55,143 bases of DNA from Lachnospiraceae bacterium (GTDB taxonomy: Bacteria > Bacillota > Clostridia > Lachnospirales > Lachnospiraceae), in the NCBI GenBank assembly GCA_021199655.1, contig JAJQHQ010000070.1, positions 1-55,143 of the forward strand, in the 5' to 3' direction. The number at the start of each line of letters is the position of its first letter. Within the stretch, counting starts at the first letter, position 1. Shown piece by piece: positions 33,564-41,993 of the stretch. The notes under the pieces are model-generated. The model made no database searches and had not been told where the DNA came from. It saw only the letters and a program-made list of their open reading frames with translations. Both the position numbers and the translations under genes were made by a program.

Positions 33564-34733
33564 ATGAATAAAATACAATCTGTCGGCGTAACAATTTTAT
33601 TTTGTATCCTGATATTTGGATTCGGTATTGTGACTCTTATTAACCCTGATACGGAGTATTCTGAAACGGAGAACCGGACTCTTGCGCAGATGCCGGCTCT
33701 CACTTTGGACTCCCTTCTGGACGGCAGCTTTGAGTCCGGCTATGAGGATTATCTGACCGATCAGTTTGTGTTTCGTGACAGCTGGATCGCGCTGAAGACT
33801 GCCGTGGAAAGAACGTCCGGGCGCACGCAGATCAATGATATCTATTTTGCAAAGGACGATTATCTGATAGAAGCACATACGGACACGTTTACTGCGGAAC
33901 AGGCAGAAGCGAACCGGAATATTCTTGCGCAGTTTGTGGAACTGTATGCGGAGGAGTTCCAGGCGGAGCATATGACGGTGATGATCATCCCCAACGCAGT
34001 GGATATCCTGCGGGAAAAGCTTCCCGCGTTCGCGAGCCCTTATGATGAGGGAGACTATCTGGAAAGTCTCCGGGAAGCTGTCATGGAGGCTGCTTCCGGG
34101 ACGATCGCGGATGCTGACGGAATCTGGTTCGATGCCCGTTCTGTTCTGCAGGAGCACAGCGAGGAGGAAATCTATTACCGAACGGATCATCACTGGAAGA
34201 CTCTGGGCGCATTTTATGTCTGGCAGGCCTGGGCTGCATCCTGCGGATACACTGTGCCGGCGCTGGATTCCTATGAGATTACGACGGTGACAGAGGATTT
34301 TGAGGGTACCATCCAGTCAAAACTGGGCATTCATACGGTGACCGATTCGATTGAGATTTATCTGGATCCGTCAGCACCCTCTTACACAGTAGAAAAAGAT
34401 GAAAGCGGGGAGCTTCTGGATAGCCTCTACGACTATTCGGCTCTGGATACCAAAAGCAAATACGATATCTTTTTTGGAGGCAACAACGCGCTTTCCAGGA
34501 TCACAACGGAAGCAGATACCGGACGGAAGATCCTGGTGATCAAGGATTCCTACGCGCATTGCTTTGTGCCCTTTCTTCTCTCAGAATTTGATCAGATCGA
34601 TGTTCTGGACATCCGCTATTATAATCAGGAGCTCAGTGCGCTGATCGGGGAGGAAGGATATACGGATCTTCTGTTTTTGTATAATGCCTCCGGTTTTGCG
34701 GAAGATACATCCTTGACGAAGCTTTTGTATTAA
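33564..34733 (+). CDS. DHHW-family protein (AlgJ/AlgX-like partner of MBOAT)
   Basis: A 389-residue protein with an uncleaved N-terminal TM anchor (about residues 6-25). The hallmark DHHW is in YYRTDHHWKTLGAFYVW (near residue 210), and the serine-containing segment LVIKDSYAHCFVPFL lies near residue 325, giving an SGNH-like arrangement. The early motif ETENRTLAQMPALTL matches DHHW proteins. It probably receives the acyl group from the MBOAT protein and passes it to the surface polymer. It follows a 99-base gap after the MBOAT gene and has an AAAGGGA site. Confidence 0.88.
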   Translation: MNKIQSVGVTILFCILIFGFGIVTLINPDTEYSETENRTLAQMPALTLDSLLDGSFESGYEDYLTDQFVFRDSWIALKTAVERTSGRTQINDIYFAKDDYLIEAHTDTFTAEQAEANRNILAQFVELYAEEFQAEHMTVMIIPNAVDILREKLPAFASPYDEGDYLESLREAVMEAASGTIADADGIWFDARSVLQEHSEEEIYYRTDHHWKTLGAFYVWQAWAASCGYTVPALDSYEITTVTEDFEGTIQSKLGIHTVTDSIEIYLDPSAPSYTVEKDESGELLDSLYDYSALDTKSKYDIFFGGNNALSRITTEADTGRKILVIKDSYAHCFVPFLLSEFDQIDVLDIRYYNQELSALIGEEGYTDLLFLYNASGFAEDTSLTKLLY

Positions 34734-34818
34734 TCTGTGTAATTGCTGAAGCACTGGCCGGCTGCGGCATATGTTGACCGATGACGGTAATTGTTATTTA
34801 AGAAAGGAAAGACAGACT

Positions 34819-35319
34819 ATGAATCTGATCGCTGCTGCTGATGAAAACTGGGGAATCGGATATGGAGGAAAGCTCCTTGTCAGCATTCCGAAGGATATGA
34901 AGCTGTTTCATGAGATGACAATGGGAAAGGTTGTCGTGATGGGAAGAAAAACGCTGGAAAGCCTTCCGGGCGGTCTGCCTCTTGCCGGCCGCGTGAACGT
35001 GGTCCTTACCTCCAACCGGAATTTCAGAGTCCGAAACGCGTCTGTCGTGCATTCCCTTTCGGAAGCATTGGAAGAGCTGAAAAACTATTCCGATGAGGAT
35101 GTATTTGTGATCGGAGGAGAGAGTGTTTACCGTCAGTTCCTGCCTTACTGCTCTGTAGCACACATTACAAAAATCAGCCGGAAATTTGAGGCGGATGTTT
35201 ACCTGCCGAATCTGGACGAGAAGAACGAATGGAAGATCACTGCGGACAGCGAGGAGCAGACATATTTTGATCTTGAATACCGTTTTCTGAAATATGAGAA
35301 AACTGCATCAATAGAATAA
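34819..35319 (+). CDS. folA: Dihydrofolate reductase
   Basis: A 166-residue enzyme reducing dihydrofolate with NADPH. Motifs: NLIAAADENWGIGYGGKL at the N-terminus, MTMGKVVVMGRKTLESLP, LTSNRNF, and the cofactor loop VFVIGGESVYRQFLP. The substrate-binding acidic residue expected near position 27 appears as Asp in IPKDMKLFHEMT. The ATG at 34819 follows AAGGAAAGA; an in-frame ATG 48 bases upstream would add a non-conserved N-terminus. Confidence 0.96.
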   Translation: MNLIAAADENWGIGYGGKLLVSIPKDMKLFHEMTMGKVVVMGRKTLESLPGGLPLAGRVNVVLTSNRNFRVRNASVVHSLSEALEELKNYSDEDVFVIGGESVYRQFLPYCSVAHITKISRKFEADVYLPNLDEKNEWKITADSEEQTYFDLEYRFLKYEKTASIE

Positions 35320-35321
35320 TT

Positions 35322-35350
35322 GTAACTGTGAAGGTACTGAACAGTTACGA
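35322..35350 (+). repeat. Intergenic palindromic repeat, copy 6 (intact)
   Basis: Identical over 29 bases to the copy at 16105: arms GTAACTGT and ACAGTTAC around GAAGGTACTGA. It begins two bases after the folA stop. Confidence 0.88.
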
Positions 35351-35690
35351 ATAATTGGAGGATCGCAGCTCCGGAATCTATATTTTGTGGCAAATCCTTT
35401 ATACGGCACAGTATATTTGATAATTATGAATTATTTATTACAATATATTACAGAATGTTAATTTTTGCATATCGACCCTATATTAAATTGTTCGATTTTT
35501 CAAAATTCCGCGAAAATAAAGGAGAAATCGACTTCTTTCGGTTTTTTATCTGAAAATTTTTCACGCAAAACGCTCGGGAAAATTTCGAAAATTCTTGTAT
35601 TTGACAAAATTTGACACAAAAAAAGTCAAATTAGATCACTTGATTTCGAATTCTGTCGAACGAAATTATTACAAAAATGTGAAAAAACTG
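35351..35690. other. AT-rich non-coding region upstream of the cell wall hydrolase
   Basis: No gene is visible. The stretch is much richer in A+T than the surroundings and holds short symmetric elements: TTTGACA repeated at 35600 and 35610, TTTGAC (35610) / GTCAAA (35625) around A-rich sequence, and runs such as GAAAATTT. It may be an UP-element or regulator-binding region for the strong promoter that follows. Confidence 0.5.
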
Positions 35691-35719
35691 TTGACATAAA
35701 GAATGGATGAATATATAAT
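35691..35719 (+). promoter_or_regulatory. Full-consensus sigma-70-type promoter
   Basis: TTGACA (35691-35696), exactly 17 bases, TATAAT (35714-35719): both hexamers perfect. The expected leader is about 90 bases and contains GATCC...GGATC, a possible small stem. Confidence 0.9.
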
Positions 35720-35815
35720 CAGAATCACCGGATAGCGGCGAGTATAAACAATAAGGGGATAAACGATCCGATCGGGGGGAGATGGATCGAAATTAACCAC
35801 AGGAGAGTTGTTTAT

Positions 35816-36610
35816 ATGCTGTTAGTAAACGGAGAAAAGTCTTTGGAGCGCCTCATGAAACTCTGGTGCGTCTTAAGAGTGATCACACTTTTGCTGCTGG
35901 GCACCTTCCTGACTGGCTGTATTACATGGATGATTTCGGAGATGAATGTCGGGGGGCCCAACCGCGTATACGCGGTAAATGCGTCTTCAGAGGAAGGGAC
36001 CGGCCAGGAAATTCAGGCCGGATTGATGGGTGTTGTAAACGGAGTGGCAAATATGGAGCGCTACTCGGACGTGACAAGAGTGATCAGTGTGGCGGATTCT
36101 GAAGATGAGGTGCTGGCCGGAGCCAGCGGAGTAGACAGAAGAGCCGTTCGCAGATCAACATTTCAGCAGGCCACATCCAGGGCCCGTCAGCTTGGGTATC
36201 TGGCTCAGCAGATGGTGCTGGATAATCAGATGTCATCTCTTGATTATTATACGCTGCTGCGGATTGTTGAGGCGGAAGCCACCGGTGAGGATATGATGAG
36301 CAAGATGATGGTGGCGGGCGTCGTACTGAATCGGACGAAGGATTCACGATTCCCAGATTCGATCTATGATGTCGTGTATCAGGACTCGCAGTTTCAGCCG
36401 ACCATCGACGGCAGGATCAATACCTGTACGGTGACGGACGAGACGATTGAGGCGGTAGAGCGGGTGCTCGCCGGGGAGGATTACACACAGGGAGCGTTGT
36501 TCTTTGTGGCGAGAGATGCTGCGGACACTTCAAAGCTTAGCTGGTTCGATTCAAGTCTGGTCTGGCTGTTTGAGTATGGCGGGCATGACTTTTACACGTA
36601 TCAGAGCTGA
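35816..36610 (+). CDS. Cell wall hydrolase, SleB/CwlJ-like (Hydrolase_2 domain)
   Basis: A 264-residue protein with an N-terminal hydrophobic segment (about residues 18-42, anchor or signal) and a C-terminal Hydrolase_2 domain (about 145-262). The domain has YYTLLRIVEAEATGE (the conserved Glu of this lytic family), AGVVLNRTKDSRFPDSIYDVVYQ, and PTIDGRI. SleB/CwlJ relatives break spore cortex or vegetative peptidoglycan. It is a single-gene unit behind a consensus promoter and before a hairpin terminator. The ATG follows AGGAGAG. Confidence 0.85.
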   Translation: MLLVNGEKSLERLMKLWCVLRVITLLLLGTFLTGCITWMISEMNVGGPNRVYAVNASSEEGTGQEIQAGLMGVVNGVANMERYSDVTRVISVADSEDEVLAGASGVDRRAVRRSTFQQATSRARQLGYLAQQMVLDNQMSSLDYYTLLRIVEAEATGEDMMSKMMVAGVVLNRTKDSRFPDSIYDVVYQDSQFQPTIDGRINTCTVTDETIEAVERVLAGEDYTQGALFFVARDAADTSKLSWFDSSLVWLFEYGGHDFYTYQS

Positions 36611-36634
36611 GAAAGACAAATGAATCAAAAAGAA

Positions 36635-36676
36635 ACGGAAAAGCGGCTGCATTTTTCATTGCAACTGCTTTTTCGT
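36635..36676. terminator. Hairpin terminator, probably bidirectional
   Basis: A 17-bp stem ACGGAAAAGCGGCTGCA / TGCAACTGCTTTTTCGT with wobble pairs and one mismatch, loop of eight bases. The arm itself supplies the T-run. Confidence 0.7.
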
Positions 36677-36734
36677 TGTGCTATTATCATATAAGTATTG
36701 CTATCATATCTTTAAAACAAGGAAGAACAAAACT

Positions 36735-38225
36735 ATGGATTTAATGTACAACAGCACCAGAAACGTTGAGGAACATGTGACGGCGTCACAGGCGATATTG
36801 AAAGGACTTGCTCAGGATGGAGGACTGTATGTGCCGGAGCAGATTCCGGCATTGGATACACCGCTCCCTTCTCTTGCCGGGATGTCCTATCAGGAGACAG
36901 CTTACGCGGTGATGAAGCTCTTTCTGACTGATTATACGGAAGAGGAGCTGAAGGATTGTATCCGCAGAGCCTACGATGAAAAATTTGACACCGGGGAGAT
37001 TGCTCCACTCCGGGAGGAAGCAGGTGTGTACTATCTGGAACTCTTTCATGGTGCGACGATTGCCTTCAAGGATATGGCGCTTTCCATCCTGCCGTACCTG
37101 ATGACCACTGCGGCAAAGAAGAATCACGAGGAACATGAGATTGTGATCCTGACGGCGACCTCAGGCGATACCGGGAAAGCCGCGCTGGCCGGGTTTGCTG
37201 ATGTTCCCGGTACCCGCATCATCGTTTTTTATCCGAAGAACGGCGTCAGCGCTGTACAGGAGAAGCAGATGGTGACCCAGAAAGGGAGCAATACCTGTGT
37301 GATCGGTATCCATGGCAATTTTGACGATGCTCAGACGGGGGTCAAACGTCTCTTCTCTGATCAGAAGCTTAAGGAAGAGCTGCTTGCGCAGGGATTTTGC
37401 TTTTCCTCAGCGAACTCGATCAACATTGGACGGCTGGTTCCCCAGATTGTCTATTATGTATACGCCTACGGGCGTCTGTTGAAAAATGGACGGCTTGCAT
37501 CGGGCGAGCCGATGAATGTGGTGGTGCCGACCGGCAATTTCGGCAACATTCTCGCTGCTTTTTATGCGAAAAATATGGGGCTGCCGATCGGGAAACTGAT
37601 CTGTGCATCGAATGAGAACAAAGTGCTTTATGATTTCTTTCAGACCGGTGCTTATGACCGCAACCGGGAGTTTATCCTGACGTCCTCGCCTTCGATGGAT
37701 ATTCTGATCTCCAGCAATCTGGAGCGTCTGATCTATCATGCGGCGGGGAAGAACGCGGATCAGAATGCTGCCCTTATGAAGCAGCTGAATCAGACCGGTC
37801 GTTATACAGTGACGGAAGAAATGCGTACGGCGATGGCTGATTTTGCCGGAGGGTACGCAACAGAAGAGCAGACGTTTGCGGAGATCCGCCGGGTTTATCA
37901 GGCAGGCGGCTATGTGCTGGATACACATACTGCGGTAGCTTCCGCTGTATATCAGATGGGCTTTTCCGGCGGAAGTGAAAATGTTCCGGCTGTGATTGCC
38001 TCTACGGCCAGCCCGTATAAATTTGCGCGCAGCGTTATGACGGCGATTGATTCAAAGTACGGAAAGATGGATGATTTTGCCCTGATAGACGAACTTCACA
38101 GACTTTCCGGGACCCCGATTCCGCGTGCGATCGAAGAGATCCGGAATGCGCCGGTGCTGCATGACACGGTGATTGAAAAGGATGAGATGGAAGCAGCAGT
38201 GAAGCGTTTTCTGAAAGGAGAATAA
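36735..38225 (+). CDS. thrC: Threonine synthase
   Basis: A 496-residue PLP enzyme (fold type II) converting O-phosphohomoserine to threonine. The PLP Lys is in IAFKDMALS (near 112), preceded by ELFHGAT; TATSGDTGKAAL and VVPTGNFGNILAAFYAK bind cofactor and phosphate. The ATG at 36735, behind AAGGAAG, gives MDLMYNSTRN, which matches relatives; the open frame upstream is not conserved. The small membrane protein gene follows three bases after the stop. Confidence 0.96.
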   Translation: MDLMYNSTRNVEEHVTASQAILKGLAQDGGLYVPEQIPALDTPLPSLAGMSYQETAYAVMKLFLTDYTEEELKDCIRRAYDEKFDTGEIAPLREEAGVYYLELFHGATIAFKDMALSILPYLMTTAAKKNHEEHEIVILTATSGDTGKAALAGFADVPGTRIIVFYPKNGVSAVQEKQMVTQKGSNTCVIGIHGNFDDAQTGVKRLFSDQKLKEELLAQGFCFSSANSINIGRLVPQIVYYVYAYGRLLKNGRLASGEPMNVVVPTGNFGNILAAFYAKNMGLPIGKLICASNENKVLYDFFQTGAYDRNREFILTSSPSMDILISSNLERLIYHAAGKNADQNAALMKQLNQTGRYTVTEEMRTAMADFAGGYATEEQTFAEIRRVYQAGGYVLDTHTAVASAVYQMGFSGGSENVPAVIASTASPYKFARSVMTAIDSKYGKMDDFALIDELHRLSGTPIPRAIEEIRNAPVLHDTVIEKDEMEAAVKRFLKGE

Positions 38226-38227
38226 AC

Positions 38228-38581
38228 ATGGGCGGCGATTCCTTTTATATTATGATCGATCTTTTTGTAACGGCATGCGGGATTTATATCATTGCACAGT
38301 ACCTGTTTATGGTACGTACAAAGGAGCTGCGCCAGAATATGCTGTTTCCCAAAGAGACCCGGGTTGAGCATTGTAAAAATGTGCAGGGGTACATTCAGGC
38401 TATGGGGACCAAACAGCTCATTTTCGGGATTGCGACGACAGTCTGCGGCGCGATCACTCTGATTCAGGATCTCATGGGGAATTATAATCTGTATGTATCC
38501 ATGGCGGCAATGGTGATCTTTCTGGTGCTTTGTATCTGGTACGGACGGTCGTCCAAAAAGGCGATTGAGCAATTCTGGTAA
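38228..38581 (+). CDS. Small membrane protein of unknown function
   Basis: A 117-residue protein with three predicted TM helices (YIMIDLFVTACGIYIIAQYLFM, LIFGIATTVCGAITLIQDL and LYVSMAAMVIFLVLCIWYG). No family is recognised with confidence. It directly follows thrC with an AAAGGAG site, so it is co-transcribed. Confidence 0.75.
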   Translation: MGGDSFYIMIDLFVTACGIYIIAQYLFMVRTKELRQNMLFPKETRVEHCKNVQGYIQAMGTKQLIFGIATTVCGAITLIQDLMGNYNLYVSMAAMVIFLVLCIWYGRSSKKAIEQFW

Positions 38582-38655
38582 TAAAATGGGGAGATATGTA
38601 ATTTGATTACCTGCGGCAGACCGGGAATCTGCCGTCAGATTAAGGGGAGACTCTG

Positions 38656-39329
38656 ATGAACAATAAAAATGACAGAGCAATTAATTTTGTGAGATTTTTT
38701 TTCTGGGACTGGCGATCGCGCTTCTGATTCTTTTCGGTGTGCTGGTGTTCAGCATTTACCGCAGCTCTACCAGGGAGATAACAGATTCGGAACTGGTGAT
38801 CGTAGACGATACGGAAGCGGTCACGCAGGAAGAATTGACAGAACAGCTTACGGAAAAACTGACCGAGGAACTGACAGAGGAGCAGACAGAAGAGAAGACC
38901 GGGGAACTGACAGAAGCCGCTTCGGCTGCCGGAAATACTTCTGCAGATACCGCCTCACAGACGGCTGAGACAGCCGCGCAGTCTTCTGAAACCACAGCTT
39001 CGGCATCCTCAGACTCTTCAGCTGATACTTCCGCAGTGCAGACGGTGGAGGGCGATGTGGTGGTCATTGATAATGATACTGCTGCTTCCGACGACTCATC
39101 TTCGGAATCCACCGGAGTGTATTCTACTTTGAATGCTGCCTGCAATTTCCGCAGTGAAGCGGGCTATGAGGATGATGAGGGAAACGATACGACGATTGGC
39201 ATCTATCAGGCCGGCACGCAGATCGAGGTGCTAGAGGTTGTCGGTGGCTGGACAAAGGTAAAGATTGACGGTGTGGTCGGGTATGTGGGAGCACAGTTCG
39301 TCAGCGATTCAGACTCTGATTCTGAATAA
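38656..39329 (+). pseudogene. SH3-domain protein, membrane anchor out of frame at a T8 tract
   Basis: An ATG with an AGGGGAG site starts MNNKNDRAINFVRFF and then meets eight T (38695-38702) and a TGA at 38725. One base back (-1), the sequence continues LGLAIALLILFGVLVFSIYRSS, a perfect TM helix, into a 196-residue open frame. A ninth T would fuse them. The downstream part has a Thr/Glu repeat (ELTEQLTEKLTEELTEE), an acidic Ser/Thr linker and a bacterial SH3 domain (about the last 65 residues, CNFRSEAG...GGWTKVKIDGVVGYVGAQFV). It may be a phase-variable surface protein, a gene read by ribosomal slippage, a fresh mutation or a sequencing error. A GTG at 38739 would start inside the anchor helix. 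Confidence 0.7.
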
Positions 39330-39369
39330 CCTTTTTATTCTAAAGAAAGTGATGAGGGCAAGTACCATT

Positions 39370-41295
39370 ATGATACTTTCCGTTCAAAATATTACGAAGG
39401 CGTTCGGTACGGACGTGATCGTTTCTGATGCCTCTTTCCACATACAGGATCGGGAGAAGGCCGCCCTTGTCGGCATCAACGGGGCGGGTAAGACAACGAT
39501 CCTGCGGATGATCACAGGAGATCTCCCCGCGGATGACGGCGTGATTTCCATAGCAAAAGGCAAGTCGATCGGCTATCTGAAGCAGCATCAGGATGTAAAC
39601 AGCTCCTCGTCCATTTACGAGGAGCTCCTTTCCGTAAAACGGGATCTGCTGGAAATGGAGCAGGAACTGCGCAAAATGGAAACGCTGATGACTCCTTCCG
39701 CCCCGGATTACGAGCAGCTCATGGAACGATACAATCGTGTTCTGACTGAATTTGAAAACCGGAACGGTTATGCTGTCAAAAGTGAAGTCACAGGTGTGCT
39801 GAAAGGCCTTGGCTTTCCCGAAGAGGAGTTCGATAAGCCGATCTGTACGCTTTCCGGCGGGCAGAAGACAAGGGTAGCGCTTGGCAAGCTGCTCCTTGCA
39901 AAACCGGATCTGCTGCTTCTGGATGAACCGACGAATCATCTGGATCTGAATTCCATCGCCTGGCTGGAGAATTACCTGATAAATTATGACAGTGCCGTGC
40001 TGATCGTGGCGCATGACCGTTATTTTCTGAACCGGGTGGTGACAAAGATCATTGAGCTCGACAACGGGCACGTGATGAGTTTTGACGGAGATTATTCCGC
40101 ATATGCGCAGAAAAAAGCGCAGCTTCGGGAAATACAGTGGAAAGCCTGGCTGAACCAGCAGCAGGAAATCCGCCATCAGGAAGAAGTGATCCGCAGGCTG
40201 AAATCCTTTAACCGGGAGAAATCCATCAAACGCGCGGAAAGCCGGGAGAAGATGCTGGATAAGATGGAGGTGCTGGAAAAACCGACCGAGATCAGGGCGG
40301 ATATGCATCTGCATTTTTCTCCGCGCATCATGAGCGGCAATGACGTCCTGAAGGTTGAGGGCCTTTCCAAGTCTTACCCGTCAAACCCGCTTTTTACGGA
40401 TCTGGATTTTTCTATCCGGCGCGGAGAACGGGTTGCTCTGATCGGGGACAATGGTACAGGAAAGACAACGATCCTGAAGATCATCAACGGACTGGAATCG
40501 GCAGACGCCGGCAGAATTGTGACTGGCAGCCGTGTACAGATCGGGTATTATGATCAGGAGCATCAGCTGCTCCATATGGAAAAAACGCTGTATGATGAGA
40601 TATCAGACATCTATCCGGACATGACTGAGACAGAGATACGAAATGTTCTCGCCTCGTTTCTGTTTACCGGAGACGATGTATATAAACGGGTCAGTGAGGC
40701 CAGCGGCGGTGAGCGGGGGCGTCTCTCTCTGGCAAAGCTGATGCTTTCGAAAGCGAATTTTCTGATCCTGGATGAGCCGACCAACCATCTGGATATTACC
40801 TCAAAGGAAATCCTTGAGGAGGCGCTGTCCAACTATACGGGCACGGTGCTTTATGTCTCTCACGATCGCTATTTTATCAACCGGACAGCCACCCGTATTC
40901 TGGAATTGAAGAACCGGTCACTGATCAGCTACATCGGGAATTACGACTATTATCTGGAAAAAGTGGAAGAATTGTCGCAGGCTTCTTCTTCTGTGCCCGC
41001 GACTGCCGCAAAGATCACGGTGTCCGCATCCAAAGAGGACCGTGCGCGCCGTAAGGAAGAACAGGCGCAGAAAAGGCGTCTGCAAAATGAATTGAAACGG
41101 ACAGAAGAGCGGATCGCCGGGCTGGAAGCGCAAAATCAGGAGATTGACGCTCAGCTGGCGAAGGAAGAGGTGTTTACCGATGTAGAAAACTGCACCCGGC
41201 TGTCTCTGGAAAAAGCTGCCGTGACCGAAGAACTCGAATTGCTTTATGAAAAATGGGAAGAATTATCGGAACAGGAACAGGAGGAATTGCTGTGA
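39370..41295 (+). CDS. ABC-F family ATPase
   Basis: A 641-residue protein with two ABC ATPase domains and no TM segment. Domain 1: Walker A GINGAGKTT (near residue 37), signature LSGGQKTR, Walker B LLLLDEPTNHLD. Domain 2: GDNGTGKTT, ASGGERGRLSLAK, FLILDEPTNHLD. A charged interdomain linker and a C-terminal coiled coil (about 555-640) are typical of ABC-F proteins acting on ribosomes. It could be a translation factor or an antibiotic-protection protein; the sequence alone does not decide. ATG at 39370 gives the usual MILSVQNITKAFG; an ATG at 39352 is possible. It overlaps rex by GTGA. Confidence 0.92.
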   Translation: MILSVQNITKAFGTDVIVSDASFHIQDREKAALVGINGAGKTTILRMITGDLPADDGVISIAKGKSIGYLKQHQDVNSSSSIYEELLSVKRDLLEMEQELRKMETLMTPSAPDYEQLMERYNRVLTEFENRNGYAVKSEVTGVLKGLGFPEEEFDKPICTLSGGQKTRVALGKLLLAKPDLLLLDEPTNHLDLNSIAWLENYLINYDSAVLIVAHDRYFLNRVVTKIIELDNGHVMSFDGDYSAYAQKKAQLREIQWKAWLNQQQEIRHQEEVIRRLKSFNREKSIKRAESREKMLDKMEVLEKPTEIRADMHLHFSPRIMSGNDVLKVEGLSKSYPSNPLFTDLDFSIRRGERVALIGDNGTGKTTILKIINGLESADAGRIVTGSRVQIGYYDQEHQLLHMEKTLYDEISDIYPDMTETEIRNVLASFLFTGDDVYKRVSEASGGERGRLSLAKLMLSKANFLILDEPTNHLDITSKEILEEALSNYTGTVLYVSHDRYFINRTATRILELKNRSLISYIGNYDYYLEKVEELSQASSSVPATAAKITVSASKEDRARRKEEQAQKRRLQNELKRTEERIAGLEAQNQEIDAQLAKEEVFTDVENCTRLSLEKAAVTEELELLYEKWEELSEQEQEELL

Positions 41296-41924
41296 CCGAA
41301 CATGAAATATCCAAAGCGGTGGTAAAACGGCTGCCGCGCTATTATCGTTATCTTGGTGACCTTTTGAATGCGAAGGTAGAGCGGATATCATCAAACGAAC
41401 TCAGTGATCTGATGAATGTGACCGCTTCGCAGATCCGGCAGGATCTGAATAATTTTGGCGGCTTTGGCCAGCAGGGCTATGGGTACAACGTCAAATACCT
41501 GTATAATGAGATCGGAAAAATTCTCGGGCTCGACAAAACCTATAACATGGTGATCATCGGCGGCGGACATCTTGGCCAGGCGCTTGCCAACTATGTCAAA
41601 TTTGAGAAACGCGGTTTTTCCATTAAGGGGATTTTTGACATCAATCCGGATCTCGACGGGACGATTGTCCGTGGAATTCCGATCCGGATGACGGACGAGC
41701 TGCCATCCTTCCTGAAAGAAAATGAAATCCAGATCGCTGCACTTACTCTACCAAAGAGCGGGGCGGAAGTGGTCGCTCCGGTTCTGGTGGAAAATGGTGT
41801 GAAGGCTATCTGGAATTTTGCACACACAGACCTTCATGTCCCGGATGATGTCGTGGTTGAAAATGTGCATCTTTCTGAGAGCCTGATGCAGCTTTCCTAT
41901 GATCTGAATCATCGGAAGACATAA
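41292..41924 (+). CDS. rex: Redox-sensing transcriptional repressor Rex
   Basis: A 210-residue repressor responding to the NADH/NAD+ ratio. It has an N-terminal winged helix (ISKAVVKRLPRYYRYLGDLL...SSNELSDLMNVTASQIRQDLNNFGGFGQQGYGY) and a Rossmann domain (VIIGGGHLGQALANY near residue 83). GTG start inside the ABC-F stop, with AGGAGG upstream. Likely targets are fermentation and redox genes; nfnAB and the NAD(P)HX repair gene are near but I did not find a clear Rex operator before them. Confidence 0.95.
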   Translation: MTEHEISKAVVKRLPRYYRYLGDLLNAKVERISSNELSDLMNVTASQIRQDLNNFGGFGQQGYGYNVKYLYNEIGKILGLDKTYNMVIIGGGHLGQALANYVKFEKRGFSIKGIFDINPDLDGTIVRGIPIRMTDELPSFLKENEIQIAALTLPKSGAEVVAPVLVENGVKAIWNFAHTDLHVPDDVVVENVHLSESLMQLSYDLNHRKT

Positions 41925-41931
41925 TAAGAAG

Positions 41932-41966
41932 AGAAAAAGGGACTGACACACTGCAGTCCTTTTTCT
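41932..41966 (+). terminator. Hairpin between rex and the NAD(P)HX repair gene
   Basis: AGAAAAAGGGACTG / CAGTCCTTTTTCT with one bulged G and a loop of about eight bases. The second arm carries the T-run. Confidence 0.65.
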
Positions 41967-41993
41967 GCGTAAGAGCGGGAGGTATTGACTGGT

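Noticed and set aside
35760-35815. Cyclic-di-AMP (ydaO) riboswitch before the wall hydrolase gene
   Set aside because: Such switches often precede hydrolase genes, but none of their conserved sequence blocks is present in this short leader.
39340-40314. 324-codon - strand frame opposite the ABC-F gene
   Set aside because: Antisense shadow of a conserved ATPase.
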